The notes: a model not told the origin generated them from the letters alone. Shown: positions 39,054 to 47,910, counted from the first letter of the stretch. The stretch: DNA of 64,000 bases from Aggregatibacter kilianii (GCF_003129965.1 NZ_NRCJ01000001.1:124001-188000), one strand, 5' to 3'. Program-made: numbers and translations.

Positions 39054-39322
39054 GATAACGTCTCCAACCTTTTCCCACAGGAATCCTAAAAAATGTTTAA
39101 AAAAATAACCGCACTTTTTATAAGGCGCAAAGATCAGAAATTTATTTATCATTCCATTTAGAAATAAGTAACCGTTTGCTATTCATGAAAATATTCTATT
39201 TAGTTATATAAAATTCAAATTTGTTATTTTTTTAATCATTTCTTTTGCGCTATAAATTAGCCCCAGAAAAAGCAAGGGATTAATTCCGAGAATAACTCAA
39301 GAAATAAAGAGAGGAGCCGGCA

Positions 39323-40348
39323 ATGAAAAAAATGGTTTTATTTTCAGCAGCTTCATTGCTTGCCGCTCTGTCGATTATCACGGCTTGTTTACAAACTAAA
39401 AACGACACACCGAAAGTGTTATTGAACGTTTCTTATGACGTGATCCGTGATTTTTACAAAGAATACAACCCGGTATTTCGTCGCGAATATGCCCCTGATG
39501 TGATGATTTCCCAATCCCACGGCGGCGCCAGCAAACAGGTGTTAAGCGTGCTGAACGGTTTACCGGCGGATGTGGTGACGCTAACCCAAAGCAATGACAT
39601 TGATGCGCTGGTGCAAAAAGGCTTGGTGAAGGCAAGCTGGCAAACAGATTTACCGAATCAGGCGACGCCTTTCGGTTCGGTGATGGTATTTTTGGTGCGC
39701 AAAGGCAACCCGAAGCACATTCGTGATTGGGCGGATTTAACCCGCGCCGACGTAAAAGTGGTGTTTGCCAACCCGAAAACCTCCGCTAACGGGCGCTTCG
39801 CTTATTTATCCGCGCTGGCGTATGCACAGAAACATAGCCAAAATCCCGAGGATTTTATGTTGCGTTTATTGCGTAACGTGCCGGTGTTGGAAGCCGGCGC
39901 ACGCGGTGCCAGCATCTCCTTCACCCAACGCAATATGGGCGATGTGCTGATTACGCCGGAAAACGAAGCGGCGCTGGCGGCAAAAACACTGGGCAAAGAT
40001 CAATTCGATTTGGTTTATCCGAGCATCAGTGCCTATACGCCGGTGCTGGTGGCAGAAGTAAGTGCCAATACCAAACACAACGGCACACAGCTGTTGGCGA
40101 AAACGTATTTGCGTCATTTATGGTCGCCACAAGGGCAAGAGATTGCCGCGCAAAATTATTTTCGTCCGCGCGATGAAGAAACAGCGGAAAAATACACCGC
40201 ACTTTTCCCGTCGGTGAACAGTTTCGATGTCAATCAACAATTCGGTGATTGGCAACAAATTAACCAACAACATTTTGTCGATAACGCCCTTTTTGATCGA
40301 CTTTATATCGCCGCCCAAAACGGCGCGAAAAATACAAATAAGGAGTGA
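39323..40348 (+). CDS. sbp: Sulfate-binding protein (Sbp/CysP family)
   Basis: The 341-residue binding protein delivers sulfate to CysTWA. The mature part shows VLLNVSYDVIRDFYKEYN, SQSHGGASKQVLSVLNGLPADVVTL and FANPKTSANGRFAYLSA, the segments lining the anion site. The signal peptide ends in SIITAC, which fits a lipobox with Cys22, so the protein may be anchored to a membrane rather than free in the periplasm as in E. coli. It starts the sbp-cysG-cysH-cysD-cysN-cysJ-cysI cluster, 3 bases before cysG. Sulfate versus thiosulfate preference is not resolved. Confidence 0.88.
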   Translation: MKKMVLFSAASLLAALSIITACLQTKNDTPKVLLNVSYDVIRDFYKEYNPVFRREYAPDVMISQSHGGASKQVLSVLNGLPADVVTLTQSNDIDALVQKGLVKASWQTDLPNQATPFGSVMVFLVRKGNPKHIRDWADLTRADVKVVFANPKTSANGRFAYLSALAYAQKHSQNPEDFMLRLLRNVPVLEAGARGASISFTQRNMGDVLITPENEAALAAKTLGKDQFDLVYPSISAYTPVLVAEVSANTKHNGTQLLAKTYLRHLWSPQGQEIAAQNYFRPRDEETAEKYTALFPSVNSFDVNQQFGDWQQINQQHFVDNALFDRLYIAAQNGAKNTNKE

Positions 40349-40351
40349 TTC

Positions 40352-41782
40352 ATGCACTATTTTCCCCTCTTCGCCGATTTAAAATCACGCCCCGTGCTTG
40401 TTGTGGGAGGCGGTTCGGTAGCGGCGCGTAAAGTGAATCTGCTCCTACAAGCCAACGCGGAAGTGCGTATCGTGGCGCAAAAATTGAATCAGGAATTGAC
40501 CGCACTTGAAGCGCAAGGCAAGGTTTTCTGGTTAGCCAAAAATTTCTCCGCCGAACAACTCAATTCGGTCTTTCTGGTCATCGCCGCCACTAACGACGAG
40601 CAACTTAACCAACGGGTTTTCCGCATTGCCGAAAGCCAACACAAGCTGGTCAACGTCGTGGACGATCAACCTCATTGCAGTTTTATTTTTCCTTCCATTA
40701 TCGATCGCGGCGCATTACAAATCGCCATTTCCAGCGCCGGCAGAGCGCCGGTACTCGCCCGTTTGTTGCGGGAAAAACTGGAAGCCCTGTTGCCGCAGCA
40801 TTTAGGCAAAATCGCCGAAATTTCCGGTAAATGGCGTGATGAAGTCAAACGCAAACTGCATTCCGTCACCGAACGCCGCCGTTTCTGGGAAACCTTATTT
40901 AACGGACGCTTCGCCAATTTAGTGAAAAATCAGCAAATCGCACAAGCGGAAGCGGAATTGGCTCAACAGCTTGAGAAGAATTATCAGGGCGGTTTTGTTT
41001 CCCTAGTAGGCGCCGGCCCCGGCGATGCGGGATTACTGACCCTCAACGGGTTACAGGAAATCCAAAAAGCGGACGTGGTGCTTTATGACGCCTTGGTTTC
41101 CGAAGAAATTTTGTCCTTAATTCGCCGTGACGCCGATCGCATTTTCGTCGGCAAACGGGCGAAGGGCGCATTTGTCGCACAAGAAGACACCAATCAACTT
41201 TTAGTGAAGCTCGCCCAACAAGGCAAACGCGTAGTGCGTTTAAAAGGTGGTGATCCTTTTGTGTTCGGACGCGGCGGTGAAGAGTTGGAAATCCTCGCTT
41301 CGCACGATATTCCGTTTTCCGTCGTCCCCGGCATTACCGCAGGCATCGGCGCCACCGCTTACGCCGGCATTCCGCTCACGCATCGCGATCATGCACAAAG
41401 TGCGGTGTTCGTCACCGGTCATCGCAAAGCCGATGCCGCCGATATTGAATGGCAAACCTTAGCGCGTAGCAGCCAGACCTTGGTGATTTACATGGGCACC
41501 TTAAAAGCCGCCTTTATCGCGGAACGCTTACAACAACACGGCAGAAGCGGCGACACGCCGGTCGCTATTATCAGCCAAGGCACGCAGCTTACCCAAAGCA
41601 CCGCCGTCGGCACGCTTAAAAATCTGGCGCAACTTGCCGAAAATGCGCCGACACCGGCATTAATCGTGGTGGGCGAAGTGGTTGCTCTGCATGAAAAACT
41701 GGCGTGGTTCGGGGAAGAAAAACAGCGTCAAAAACGACCGCACTTTACGCTGGACAGCCTGACTATCGGACAAGTGGCATAA
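40352..41782 (+). CDS. cysG: Siroheme synthase CysG (multifunctional)
   Basis: The 476-residue protein makes siroheme, the prosthetic group of sulfite reductase CysI. The N-terminal half is the NAD-dependent dehydrogenase/ferrochelatase ([16 protein letters not shown] near residue 17). The C-terminal half is the uroporphyrinogen methyltransferase ([18 protein letters not shown] near 217, [18 protein letters not shown] near 294, [23 protein letters not shown]). The ribosome-binding site AAGGAG overlaps the sbp end. Its placement in the sulfur cluster suggests use for sulfite reductase. Confidence 0.94.
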   Translation: MHYFPLFADLKSRPVLVVGGGSVAARKVNLLLQANAEVRIVAQKLNQELTALEAQGKVFWLAKNFSAEQLNSVFLVIAATNDEQLNQRVFRIAESQHKLVNVVDDQPHCSFIFPSIIDRGALQIAISSAGRAPVLARLLREKLEALLPQHLGKIAEISGKWRDEVKRKLHSVTERRRFWETLFNGRFANLVKNQQIAQAEAELAQQLEKNYQGGFVSLVGAGPGDAGLLTLNGLQEIQKADVVLYDALVSEEILSLIRRDADRIFVGKRAKGAFVAQEDTNQLLVKLAQQGKRVVRLKGGDPFVFGRGGEELEILASHDIPFSVVPGITAGIGATAYAGIPLTHRDHAQSAVFVTGHRKADAADIEWQTLARSSQTLVIYMGTLKAAFIAERLQQHGRSGDTPVAIISQGTQLTQSTAVGTLKNLAQLAENAPTPALIVVGEVVALHEKLAWFGEEKQRQKRPHFTLDSLTIGQVA

Positions 41783-41800
41783 GGCGGCGAGGAGAGTGCG

Positions 41801-42535
41801 ATGAGCTTTTTGAAACCGACATTCTGGCAAATCCCGCTAATTAGCCTTGAACAAACGGACCGCTTAACGGAACAAACCGCCGCGCTAAAACAGCGTCTGA
41901 CACAAATCGCCGACAGCCACCAAGACGCCCGTTTCGCCAGCAGTCTGGCGGTGGAGGATATGGTCATTACCGACATGATTGCCCGCGAGCATTTGAACAT
42001 CGGTATTTTTACGTTAGATACCGGCTTGCTTCATCAAGAAACCTTGGATTTATTGGATAACCTGGCGAAAACCTATCCGCACATTCATGTAGAACGTTTT
42101 CGCCCGATTCAGCAGGACGCCGATCATTATGTGGAAGAAAAAGGCAAATTCGCCTTTTACGAAAGCGTCGAACTGCGCCGCGAATGCTGCCATATCCGAA
42201 AAATCGAGCCGCTCAACCGCGCCATCAACGGCGCCGACGCTTGGCTCACAGGACAACGCCGCGAACAATCCGCCACCCGCACGGAGCTGCCTTTCGCGGA
42301 ATGGGATAAAGCACGCGGCATTGACAAATACAACCCGATTTTCGACTGGACAGAAACCGACGTATGGCGCTACATCCTGACAAACAACGTGCCTTACAAC
42401 GAACTCTATCACCAAGGCTTCCCCAGCATCGGCTGCGACCCATGCACGCGACAGGTAAAAGAAGGCGAAGACATCCGCGCGGGGAGATGGTGGTGGGAGA
42501 ATAAGGATAGTAAGGAGTGTGGGTTACATAAGTAA
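41801..42535 (+). CDS. cysH: CysH, iron-sulfur type adenylylsulfate (APS) reductase
   Basis: The 244-residue protein reduces activated sulfate to sulfite with thioredoxin. The C-terminal catalytic cysteine is Cys240 in ECGLHK, and FASSLAVEDMV is the adenylyl-binding loop. It also has CC at 129-130 (RRECCHIRK) and CxxC at 212-215 (GCDPC), the ligand set of the 4Fe-4S cluster found in APS reductases of plants and many bacteria. E. coli PAPS reductase lacks all four. APS is therefore the likely substrate, which agrees with the absence of cysC here. Confidence 0.88.
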   Translation: MSFLKPTFWQIPLISLEQTDRLTEQTAALKQRLTQIADSHQDARFASSLAVEDMVITDMIAREHLNIGIFTLDTGLLHQETLDLLDNLAKTYPHIHVERFRPIQQDADHYVEEKGKFAFYESVELRRECCHIRKIEPLNRAINGADAWLTGQRREQSATRTELPFAEWDKARGIDKYNPIFDWTETDVWRYILTNNVPYNELYHQGFPSIGCDPCTRQVKEGEDIRAGRWWWENKDSKECGLHK

Positions 42536-42537
42536 AC

Positions 42538-42699
42538 AAATCCCCCTCTTTAGTAAAGAGGGGTTAGGGGAGATTTAGCAGACGTGATACACCTAGATGA
42601 CTGGAATAGTCAACGTTTTCTGCTGTTTATCCATACAATCTCTGGGTTAATAGGTTTAATCAAATCTCCCCCTGCCCCTCTTTTCTAAAGAGGGGAGTA
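42538..42699. repeat. MITE-like element with 38-base inverted termini (cysH-cysD gap)
   Basis: The left end (42538-42576) and right end (42658-42699) are inverted copies, each with a CCCCTCTTTAG-t-AAAGAGGGG-type hairpin and AGGGG(G)AGATTT. The roughly 80-base centre has AGCAGA/TCTGCT arms and a GACT-GGAAT-AGTC hairpin. No open frame of note is inside. A related single arm is at 5998-6070. Together with copy C it accounts for the 435 gene-free bases between cysH and cysD. Confidence 0.7.
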
Positions 42700-42702
42700 A
42701 TT

Positions 42703-42918
42703 GACCGCACTTTCAGAATAACACTCGGATAAATCGGGGTCCCCGTATAAGACGCCCGAACGGAAATAGGATTTTTAGGAAATTTTCGCTTTGTTTGAGC
42801 CGCTTGCGGCGAGTTCGAAAATTTCCGTGAAGAAAATCCTGTTGGAGAGAGGAAAAGCGGCTTATCCGGGGTCGCCTTTCTTTTGGTTACTTTTCTTTGG
42901 CGAAGCAAAGAAAAGTGA
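42703..42918 (+). repeat. Arm-variable palindrome, copy C (before cysD)
   Basis: Starts at an uptake signal (GACCGCACTTTC), then GGATAAATCGGGGTCCCCG. Arms in order: CCCCGTATAAGACGC with GCGGCTTATCCGGGG (two mismatches in 15), AGGATTTT with AAAATCCT, and GGAAATTTTCG with CGAAAATTTCC. The core is CTTTGTTTGAGCCGC-TT-GCGGCGAGTT. It ends with the hairpin ACTTTTCTTTG-GCGAAG-CAAAGAAAAGT. Copy D repeats it almost exactly. Confidence 0.85.
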
Positions 42919-42970
42919 CACTAAGGGCGAAAAAATGAATTTGATATTAAAGAAAAACAAGGAATAAAAC

Positions 42971-43894
42971 ATGACCCAAACCGAACTCAACAACACCCAC
43001 CTCGACTGGTTGGAGGCCGAATCCATCCATATTATCCGCGAACTGGTGGCGGAATGTGAAAATCCGGCGTTGCTTTTCTCCGGCGGGAAAGATTCCGTGG
43101 TTTTGCTGGCGTTGGCGCGTAAAGCCTTTCAGCTTGGCGACCGTCCGGTGCATTTGCCGTTTCCTTTGGTGCATATCGACACCGGGCATAATTACCCTGA
43201 AGTGATCCAATTCCGTGATGAACAGGTGGATAAACTGAACGCGCGCTTGGTGGTGGGGCATGTGGAAGACTCCATTGCCAAAGGCACGGTAGTGTTGCGT
43301 AAAGAAACCGATTCGCGCAATGCGGCGCAGGCGGTGACGCTACTCGAAACCATTGCGGAAAACGGCTTTGACGCATTAATGGGCGGTGCGCGTCGCGATG
43401 AAGAAAAAGCTCGAGCAAAAGAACGGATTTTTTCTTTCCGCGACGAATTCGGTCAATGGGATCCGAAAGCGCAACGCCCGGAATTGTGGTCACTGTATAA
43501 CGCCAAGCTACACAAAGGCGAAAACATGCGCGTATTCCCGATTTCCAACTGGACCGAACTGGACATTTGGCAATATATCGCCCGCGAAAATCTAGAATTA
43601 CCGCCGATTTATTACAGCCACAAACGAGAAGTGGTTCGCCGTAAAGGCCTGCTTGTGCCGGTCACACCGCTGACGCCGAAACAAGCAAACGAAGTGAGCG
43701 AAGAACTCGACGTCCGTTTCCGCACCGTAGGCGACATCAGCTGCACCTGCCCGGTGGCAAGCCAAGCCGCCAACGCATTGGAAATCATCCAAGAAACCGC
43801 CCTCGCCGACATCTCCGAACGTAGCGCTACCCGCTTAGACGACCAAGCCAGCGAAGCGGCGATGGAGAAGCGGAAGAAGGAAGGGTATTTTTAA
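42971..43894 (+). CDS. cysD: Sulfate adenylyltransferase subunit 2
   Basis: The 307-residue catalytic subunit makes APS from ATP and sulfate. The PP-loop SGGKDS is at 37-42, and VHIDTGHNYPEVIQFRD, GGARRDEEKARAKER and FPISNWTELDIWQYI are conserved. It needs the GTPase CysN, encoded next. Both genes are preceded by nearly identical leaders including repeat, ribosome-binding site and start codon, so cysD lies between two direct repeats of about 270 bases. Confidence 0.94.
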   Translation: MTQTELNNTHLDWLEAESIHIIRELVAECENPALLFSGGKDSVVLLALARKAFQLGDRPVHLPFPLVHIDTGHNYPEVIQFRDEQVDKLNARLVVGHVEDSIAKGTVVLRKETDSRNAAQAVTLLETIAENGFDALMGGARRDEEKARAKERIFSFRDEFGQWDPKAQRPELWSLYNAKLHKGENMRVFPISNWTELDIWQYIARENLELPPIYYSHKREVVRRKGLLVPVTPLTPKQANEVSEELDVRFRTVGDISCTCPVASQAANALEIIQETALADISERSATRLDDQASEAAMEKRKKEGYF

Positions 43895-43991
43895 GCACAA
43901 ACAATAGGTTACAAGCACGCATTAGGAAACGCGCGCTATCAAAGTGCATTAATTAAATATTAAAAGAGAAATAAAAAATACTTAAAAAAAC

Positions 43992-44210
43992 GACCGCACT
44001 TTCGGAATAACGCTCAGATAAATCGGGGTCCCCGTATAAGACGCCCGAACGGAAATAGGATTTTTAGGAAATTTTCGCTTTGTTTGAGCCGCTTGCGGCG
44101 AGTTCGAAAATTTCCGTGAAGAAAATCCTGTTGGAGAGAGGAAAAGCGGCTTATCCGGGGTCGCCTTTCTTTTGGTTACTTTTCTTTGGCGAAGCAAAGA
44201 AAAGTGACAC
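43992..44210 (+). repeat. Arm-variable palindrome, copy D (before cysN)
   Basis: Nearly identical to copy C, from GACCGCACTTTC through the terminal hairpin. The likeness continues beyond the element (GTGACACTAAGG...TTGATATTAAAG...AAACAAGGAAT) up to and including ATGACCCA of the next gene. It fills most of the 364-base gap between cysD and cysN; bases 43895-43991 show only AT-rich sequence. Confidence 0.85.
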
Positions 44211-44258
44211 TAAGGCGAAAAAATGATTTTGATATTAAAGAAAAACAAGGAATATAAA

Positions 44259-45545
44259 ATGACCCAGCAACACACCACTCCCCTCCGCTTTATCACCGCC
44301 GGTAGCGTTGATGACGGCAAAAGCACCTTAATCGGGCGTTTACTTTACGACAGCAAAGCCCTGCTTTCCGATCAGCTTACCACGCTGAACAACGCCAAAG
44401 ACAAACACAACAAAGAAGCCATCGACTTTTCCATTTTAACGGACGGCTTGGAAGCGGAGCGCGAGCAAGGCATTACCATCGACGTGGCATATCGCTATTT
44501 TTCCACGGCAAAGCGCAAATTCATCATCGCCGACACCCCGGGGCACGAACAATACACGCGCAACATGGTGACCGGCGCCAGCACGGCATCGGCGGCAATC
44601 GTGTTAATTGACGCCTCACAATTAAACTTTGACGAACAACCGTTGCAACTATTGCCGCAAACCAAACGCCATTCCGCCATTTTGCGCCAATTAAACTGCC
44701 CGCACATTTTGGTGGCGGTGAACAAAATGGATTTATTGGATTACAGTGAAGAAAAATTCAATGCCATCGTGCAGGCCTATGAAAAATTGGCGGCGCAACT
44801 CGGTTTAAAAGACGTGCATTTCGTCCCGGTTTCCGCCTTACTTGGCGACAATCTGGTTTACGGTAGCGACAGCACGCCTTGGTATCGGGGTGAACCGATT
44901 TTAACCATTTTGGAAAATTTGCCGAGCGTGGACGAAGTCAGCCACGCCGAAAGCGATTTTTATCTACCGGTGCAACTGGTCATTCGTCAGGATGCCGACA
45001 AAGCGGATGATTTCCGTGGCTATCAGGGGCGTATCGAACGCGGCGCCGTCAAGCTCGGACAAGAAATCCGCATCGAACCTATCGGCTTAACTGCCGTCGT
45101 GACGGAAATCATCACACCGAAAGGTGAAGTTCAACAAGCCGTTGCGGGCGAAGTGGTGACAATCCGTCTGGACAAAGACATCGACATCTCCCGTGGCGAT
45201 TTATTCGTTGATGCACAATCGCCGTTAACCCCGCAAAAACAGCTACAAGCCACCATTTGCTGGTTCGACGAACGCCCGCTCAACACCGCCCGCAAATACC
45301 TGCTTAAACACGGCACACAAACCGTCTTCGCCAAAATCAGCGAAATCGAAAGTGTATTAAACGTGCACACACTAGAACACGAACAGGGCGCTACCGCGCT
45401 GAACATGAACGACATCGCAAAAGTGAAATTAAGCCTGCAAAAACCCATTGTGGCGACAAGTTATGAGGAAAATATCGCGGGGGGATCTTTTGTGTTGATT
45501 GATGAGGCGACGTATAACACGGTGGCGGCGGGGATGATATTTTGA
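44259..45545 (+). CDS. cysN: Sulfate adenylyltransferase subunit 1 (GTPase)
   Basis: The 428-residue EF-Tu-like GTPase drives APS formation by CysD. It has GSVDDGKST (G1), AEREQGITIDVAYRYF (switch I), DTPGHEQYTRNM (G3) and NKMDLLDY (G4), followed by two beta-barrel domains. The start at 44259 (MTQQHTTPLRF, with AAGGAA upstream) is preferred to the frame start at 44223, which lies in the leader repeat. It is shorter at both ends than E. coli CysN (475), with no fused CysC kinase domain. Confidence 0.92.
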   Translation: MTQQHTTPLRFITAGSVDDGKSTLIGRLLYDSKALLSDQLTTLNNAKDKHNKEAIDFSILTDGLEAEREQGITIDVAYRYFSTAKRKFIIADTPGHEQYTRNMVTGASTASAAIVLIDASQLNFDEQPLQLLPQTKRHSAILRQLNCPHILVAVNKMDLLDYSEEKFNAIVQAYEKLAAQLGLKDVHFVPVSALLGDNLVYGSDSTPWYRGEPILTILENLPSVDEVSHAESDFYLPVQLVIRQDADKADDFRGYQGRIERGAVKLGQEIRIEPIGLTAVVTEIITPKGEVQQAVAGEVVTIRLDKDIDISRGDLFVDAQSPLTPQKQLQATICWFDERPLNTARKYLLKHGTQTVFAKISEIESVLNVHTLEHEQGATALNMNDIAKVKLSLQKPIVATSYEENIAGGSFVLIDEATYNTVAAGMIF

Positions 45546-45579
45546 TCTTATATATTTAATAATGGAGCGTTATTAAACA

Positions 45580-45782
45580 TCGCATTTCGCCCGATGGGCG
45601 ACCTACTTTTTCTTTGCTTGTGCAAAGTAAAAGTAGGCAAAAAGAAAGCACACCCTGCTTTGCCTTGTTTCCTTTGTTCCATTGAATTTGCTTCACGGAA
45701 ATTTTCGAACTCGCCGCAAGCGGCTCAAACAAAGCGAAAATTTCCTACAAATTCAACTCCACAAAGGCGGCAAAGAAGGGAA
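45580..45782 (-). repeat. Arm-variable palindrome, copy F (after cysN)
   Basis: This copy is in the opposite orientation to C, D and E. In the minus-strand reading it keeps the core CTTTGTTTGAGCCGC-TT-GCGGCGAGTT and inner arms GGAAATTTTCG/CGAAAATTTCC, but has its own outer arms: CCCTTCTTTGCC/GGCAAAGCAGGG, CCTTTGT/ACAAAGG and TTGAATTTG/CAAATTCAA. The end hairpin is CCTACTTTTACTTTG with CAAAGAAAAAGTAGG. It lacks the GGGGTCCCC block. With E it forms a head-to-head pair filling the 568 gene-free bases between cysN and cysJ. Confidence 0.8.
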
Positions 45783-45832
45783 TAAGCTAAAACAACAACC
45801 CTAGAAACAAACCCCAAAACATTAAAAATATT

Positions 45833-46060
45833 GACCGCACTTTCCAAATAACGCTCGGATAAATCGGGGTCCCCGTATAAGACGCCCGAACGGAAATAGG
45901 ATTTTTAGGAAATTTTCGCTTTGTTTGAGCCGCTTGCGGCGAGTTCGAAAATTTCCGTGAAGAAAATCCTGTTGGAGAGAGGAAAAGCGGCTTATCCGGG
46001 GTCGCCTTTCTTTTGGTTACTTTTCTTTGGCGAAGCAAAGAAAAGTAACTCACCATCAGG
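45833..46060 (+). repeat. Arm-variable palindrome, copy E (before cysJ)
   Basis: Nearly identical to copies C and D from the uptake signal at 45833 through the arms and core. Its end hairpin is longer: GTTACTTTTCTTTG-GCGAAG-CAAAGAAAAGTAAC (46016-46049), a perfect 14-bp stem. The leader sequence after it differs from that of C and D, so the shared leader of cysD and cysN is not an obligate part of the element. Confidence 0.85.
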
Positions 46061-46113
46061 CGAAACCCTGATTTTAAACTCAACTAAAACTTTACTTGTG
46101 GGAAAACAACCTT

Positions 46114-47901
46114 ATGCCAAACACAAATCCATTACCACCTGAAATCACACAGCTCCTGCCCGGCTTAACGCCGTTACAACTGGCTTGGTTGTCCGGTTAT
46201 GCTTGGGCGAAAGCGGAAAATGCGGATGTCGTCATAGGCGAAAATGTACCGCAAATTTCCACCGCACTTTCTGCCGAGCCCATCACTGTTGCCGTGCTGT
46301 CCGGGTCGCAAACGGGCAATGCCAAGGGCGTGGCGGATAAGCTGGCGGAGAAATTAACGGCGGCGGGCGTAAACGTTAAACGTGTCGCGTTAAAAGATTA
46401 CAAAGCGAAACAGATCGCCGAGGAAAAATTACTGTTGTTGGTCACCTCGACCCAAGGGGAAGGTGAGCCGCCGGAGGAAGCGGTGGTGTTGCATAAGCTG
46501 CTCAACGGCAAAAAAGCGCCAAAACTGGACGGGCTCAGTTTTGCGGTGTTGGGATTAGGCGACAGCTCCTATCCGAATTTCTGTCAGGCAGGCAAGGATT
46601 TTGATAAACGTCTGGCGGAATTGGGTGCGACCCGCTTATTTGATCGCGTGGATGCGGATCTGGATTTCGCGGCGGTAGCGGAAAAATGGGTCGAGGATGT
46701 GACGGCGATCGTGAAAGAAAAAGCCGCACAGGCGACACCAACAACCGTTTCGCAAACCAATCCTGCGCAAACGCCTGCCAAAACCAGTCAATACAACAAA
46801 GAAAATCCCTTTCCGGCAACCTTGCTGACCAATCAGAAAATTACCGCCCGCCAATCGGACAAAGACGTGCGCCATATTGAGCTGGATTTGACCGGCTCCG
46901 ATTTGCAATACCGCGCTGGCGATGCGCTGGGTGTGTGGTTTGATAACGATCCGGCGTTAGTGAAAGAAATCTTGCAATTAGCACAAATTGAGGAAAACGA
47001 AAGCGTGACCTTAAATGAAAAAACGCTGGAAATTTCCACCGCACTTTTATCCCATGTGGAGCTGACCCAAAACACGCCGAGCTTCGTGAAAGGTTACGCG
47101 GAATTTGCCAAGAACAAGAAACTGGACAAGCTCGTGGCGGATAACGAAAAACTGCAAGCCTATGTGCAAAATACGCCGATTGCGGATGTGTTGCATGATT
47201 TCCCCGCCAAGCTGACGGCGCAACAGCTTATCGGCTTATTACGCCCGCTCGCGCCGCGCCTCTACTCCATTTCCTCCTCACCGGCGGAAGTGGGCGACGA
47301 AGTACATTTAACCGTCGGCGTAGTGCGTTTTGAGCATGACGGCAGAGCGCGCAACGGTGCGGCATCCAGCTATTTGGCGGATCGCGTGGAAGAAGACGGC
47401 TCGGTACGGGTGTTTGTGGAGCATAACGACGGTTTCCGTCTGCCACAGGATTCATCCAAACCGATTATTTTGATCGGCTCCGGCACCGGTATCGCCCCGT
47501 TCCGCGCCTTTATTCAGGAACGCGCGGCGACGGAAGCGGAAGGCAAAAACTGGCTGATTTTCGGTAACCCGCATTTCGCCTCGGACTTTTTATATCAAAC
47601 GGAATGGCAGCAAATCGCTAAAGATGGGTTCCTGCATAAATACGATTTCGCTTGGTCGCGGGATCAGGCGCAGAAAATTTATGTACAGGACAAAATACGT
47701 GAAGAATCCACCGCACTTTGGCAATGGTTGCAGGATGGCGCGTATGTTTATGTGTGCGGTGACGCGGCAAGAATGGCGAAAGACGTGGAACGGGCATTGT
47801 TGGATGTGATCGCACAAGAAGGCAAATTGAGCGCTGACGATGCGGAAGATTATTTAAACGATTTGCGTGAAAACCAACGCTATCAACGAGATGTGTATTA
47901 G
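46114..47901 (+). CDS. cysJ: Sulfite reductase flavoprotein subunit
   Basis: The 595-residue flavoprotein (E. coli 599) passes electrons from NADPH to CysI. The N-terminal flavodoxin domain has SGSQTGNAKGVADKL and STQGEGEPPEEAV. The ferredoxin-reductase part has RLYSISSSPAE (FAD), GSGTGIAPFRAFIQER (NADPH) and the family C-terminus RYQRDVY. The ATG at 46114 is preferred to a TTG at 46096. The gene ends 9 bases before cysI. Confidence 0.93.
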   Translation: MPNTNPLPPEITQLLPGLTPLQLAWLSGYAWAKAENADVVIGENVPQISTALSAEPITVAVLSGSQTGNAKGVADKLAEKLTAAGVNVKRVALKDYKAKQIAEEKLLLLVTSTQGEGEPPEEAVVLHKLLNGKKAPKLDGLSFAVLGLGDSSYPNFCQAGKDFDKRLAELGATRLFDRVDADLDFAAVAEKWVEDVTAIVKEKAAQATPTTVSQTNPAQTPAKTSQYNKENPFPATLLTNQKITARQSDKDVRHIELDLTGSDLQYRAGDALGVWFDNDPALVKEILQLAQIEENESVTLNEKTLEISTALLSHVELTQNTPSFVKGYAEFAKNKKLDKLVADNEKLQAYVQNTPIADVLHDFPAKLTAQQLIGLLRPLAPRLYSISSSPAEVGDEVHLTVGVVRFEHDGRARNGAASSYLADRVEEDGSVRVFVEHNDGFRLPQDSSKPIILIGSGTGIAPFRAFIQERAATEAEGKNWLIFGNPHFASDFLYQTEWQQIAKDGFLHKYDFAWSRDQAQKIYVQDKIREESTALWQWLQDGAYVYVCGDAARMAKDVERALLDVIAQEGKLSADDAEDYLNDLRENQRYQRDVY

Positions 47902-47910
47902 GAGTGAGTG

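Noticed and set aside
42660-42908. Minus-strand frames of 71-98 residues sharing SNSPQAAQTKRKFPKNP in repeat copies C, D and E (also 43982-44197 and 45787-46083)
   Set aside because: They follow the nucleotide repeat. Copies A and B have a 13-base core hairpin where C, D and E have 12, which breaks the frame, and arm changes preserve pairing rather than protein.
42703-46060. Repeats of the cys region as a CRISPR array
   Set aside because: Units are over 200 bases, separated by genes, strongly palindromic and without short unique spacers or cas genes.
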